From Undaria pinnatifida (Eukaryota > Sar > Phaeophyceae > Laminariales > Alariaceae), in contig JABAKD010000020.1 in assembly GCA_012845835.1 (NCBI GenBank), positions 9,431,988 to 9,495,987 of the forward strand: a stretch of DNA of 64,000 nt, in the 5' to 3' direction. The notes below the pieces were generated by a model. That model did not search any database. It worked only from the letters and a program-made list of their open reading frames with translations, and was not told the DNA's origin. Below, piece after piece: positions 1 through 64,000 of this stretch (the first letter of the stretch is position 1; the number at the start of each line of letters is the position of its first letter). Made by a program: the position numbers and the translations under genes.

Positions 1-362
1 AGGTGCTCTGCACAGACAGCACGAAACGGTAGCTCCGTTCAAGATTTACACCCGCAAAAATAAATTAAAGGTTTTCCTTCAGAGTTAGAGTTGGCTTTAT
101 GACTAGAGGTCATGCTGATTGTATACCCCGCCTGTGCCCGCGCCTCAACTTGCCGGCAGCACGAGATTTTAGTTATGTTGCGTACAGAATTCTCGCGAGC
201 ATTCCTGACCCGGGATATCGTACGGCTGTAGGAGCAGGCGTGTGGATTCCAAATTACGATTACTAAGACACTCCGCGTACGTGCGCAAGCTAAAATGATT
301 TCAAGCGTAAACCACATCGGAAAACAAACACAGCGCTCTGCGCCGCCCAACTCGTCGCCGAG
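1..362. other. Unassigned sequence at the left edge
   Basis: No exon, repeat family or RNA gene was recognised. It is presumably intron of the same gene, since exon 1 needs an upstream partner. Confidence 0.5.
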
Positions 363-560
363 CCCCCCCCCCCCGCCCCCCCCGCCCCACATCTAATCCC
401 CCTCCCCCACCTCCTCCCTTACCCCCCCCCCCACCACCACCATCTTTCCCACCCCCCATACCCCTCCGACCCCTTCCCCCGACTCCCCGACCCCCACCTT
501 GCCACCCCTAACCTTCTCCCCCCCCCCCCCCCCCGACCAAACCTCCACCCTTTCCCCCCG
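363..560. repeat. C-rich low-complexity tract before exon 1
   Basis: C-rich with several runs of 9-15 C. It may serve as the pyrimidine tract of exon 1 and resembles the C tracts in front of exon 3 and its ghosts. Confidence 0.8.
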
Positions 561-571
561 TCCTACGGTAG

Positions 572-64000
<63,429 letters not shown>

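Overview
This is eukaryotic nuclear DNA. On the + strand I can chain 32 short exons (76-351 bases) with GT-AG or GC-AG splice sites into one reading frame. All 31 junctions agree in phase. They form the interior of a single giant gene that enters from the left edge and leaves at the right edge: about 6.15 kb of coding sequence (about 2,050 residues) spread over 63.4 kb, so roughly 90% of the window is intron. The product is built from more than 60 cysteine-rich C-x2-G-x-[YF]-C motifs (CPAGYYC, CPEGTYC, CEPGYAC and similar) with many N-x-[ST] sites. This is the pattern of GCC2_GCC3 / ephrin-receptor-like repeats found in very large secreted or surface proteins. No start codon, signal peptide, transmembrane segment or stop of the gene lies in the window.

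The organism is most likely a stramenopile, and I favour a brown alga (Ectocarpus-like or a relative). The reasons are the intron-rich giant GCC2/GCC3 gene, the repeat content, and a LINE whose C-terminal domain resembles one I recall from brown algal genomes. This is inference without a database search.

The introns hold three layers. (1) Dispersed elements: an 18-copy MITE family (A) with GCTACGATAGAGG termini and an internal tandem repeat of about 83 bp; two further TIR families (B, GTCATCCCACG; C, GTTCTACGGTAGCC); a C/G-run family carrying TCACTCGCGCGAGTGA (D); a small TTAA-flanked MITE (E); a decayed LINE with a poly(C) tail (28866-31039), plus truncated copies; a tRNA-derived SINE; and a second short element sharing the LINE 3' end. 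(2) Microsatellites and minisatellites, including (GGGTC)n, (AAC)n, (GTT)n, a TTTGATGTA array and two arrays of about 50 bp units. (3) Degenerate tandem copies of exon edges, here called ghost exons, lying in the introns beside at least 13 of the 32 exons. Each duplicates the 5' end of an exon with its acceptor or the 3' end with its donor.

The most interesting pattern is that the ghost exons are systematic and that poly(C) retroelement tails sit just upstream of several 3' splice sites, as if the introns grew by tandem duplication across splice junctions and by retroelement tails supplying polypyrimidine tracts. I see no bacterial genes, CRISPR array, or complete rRNA or tRNA gene.
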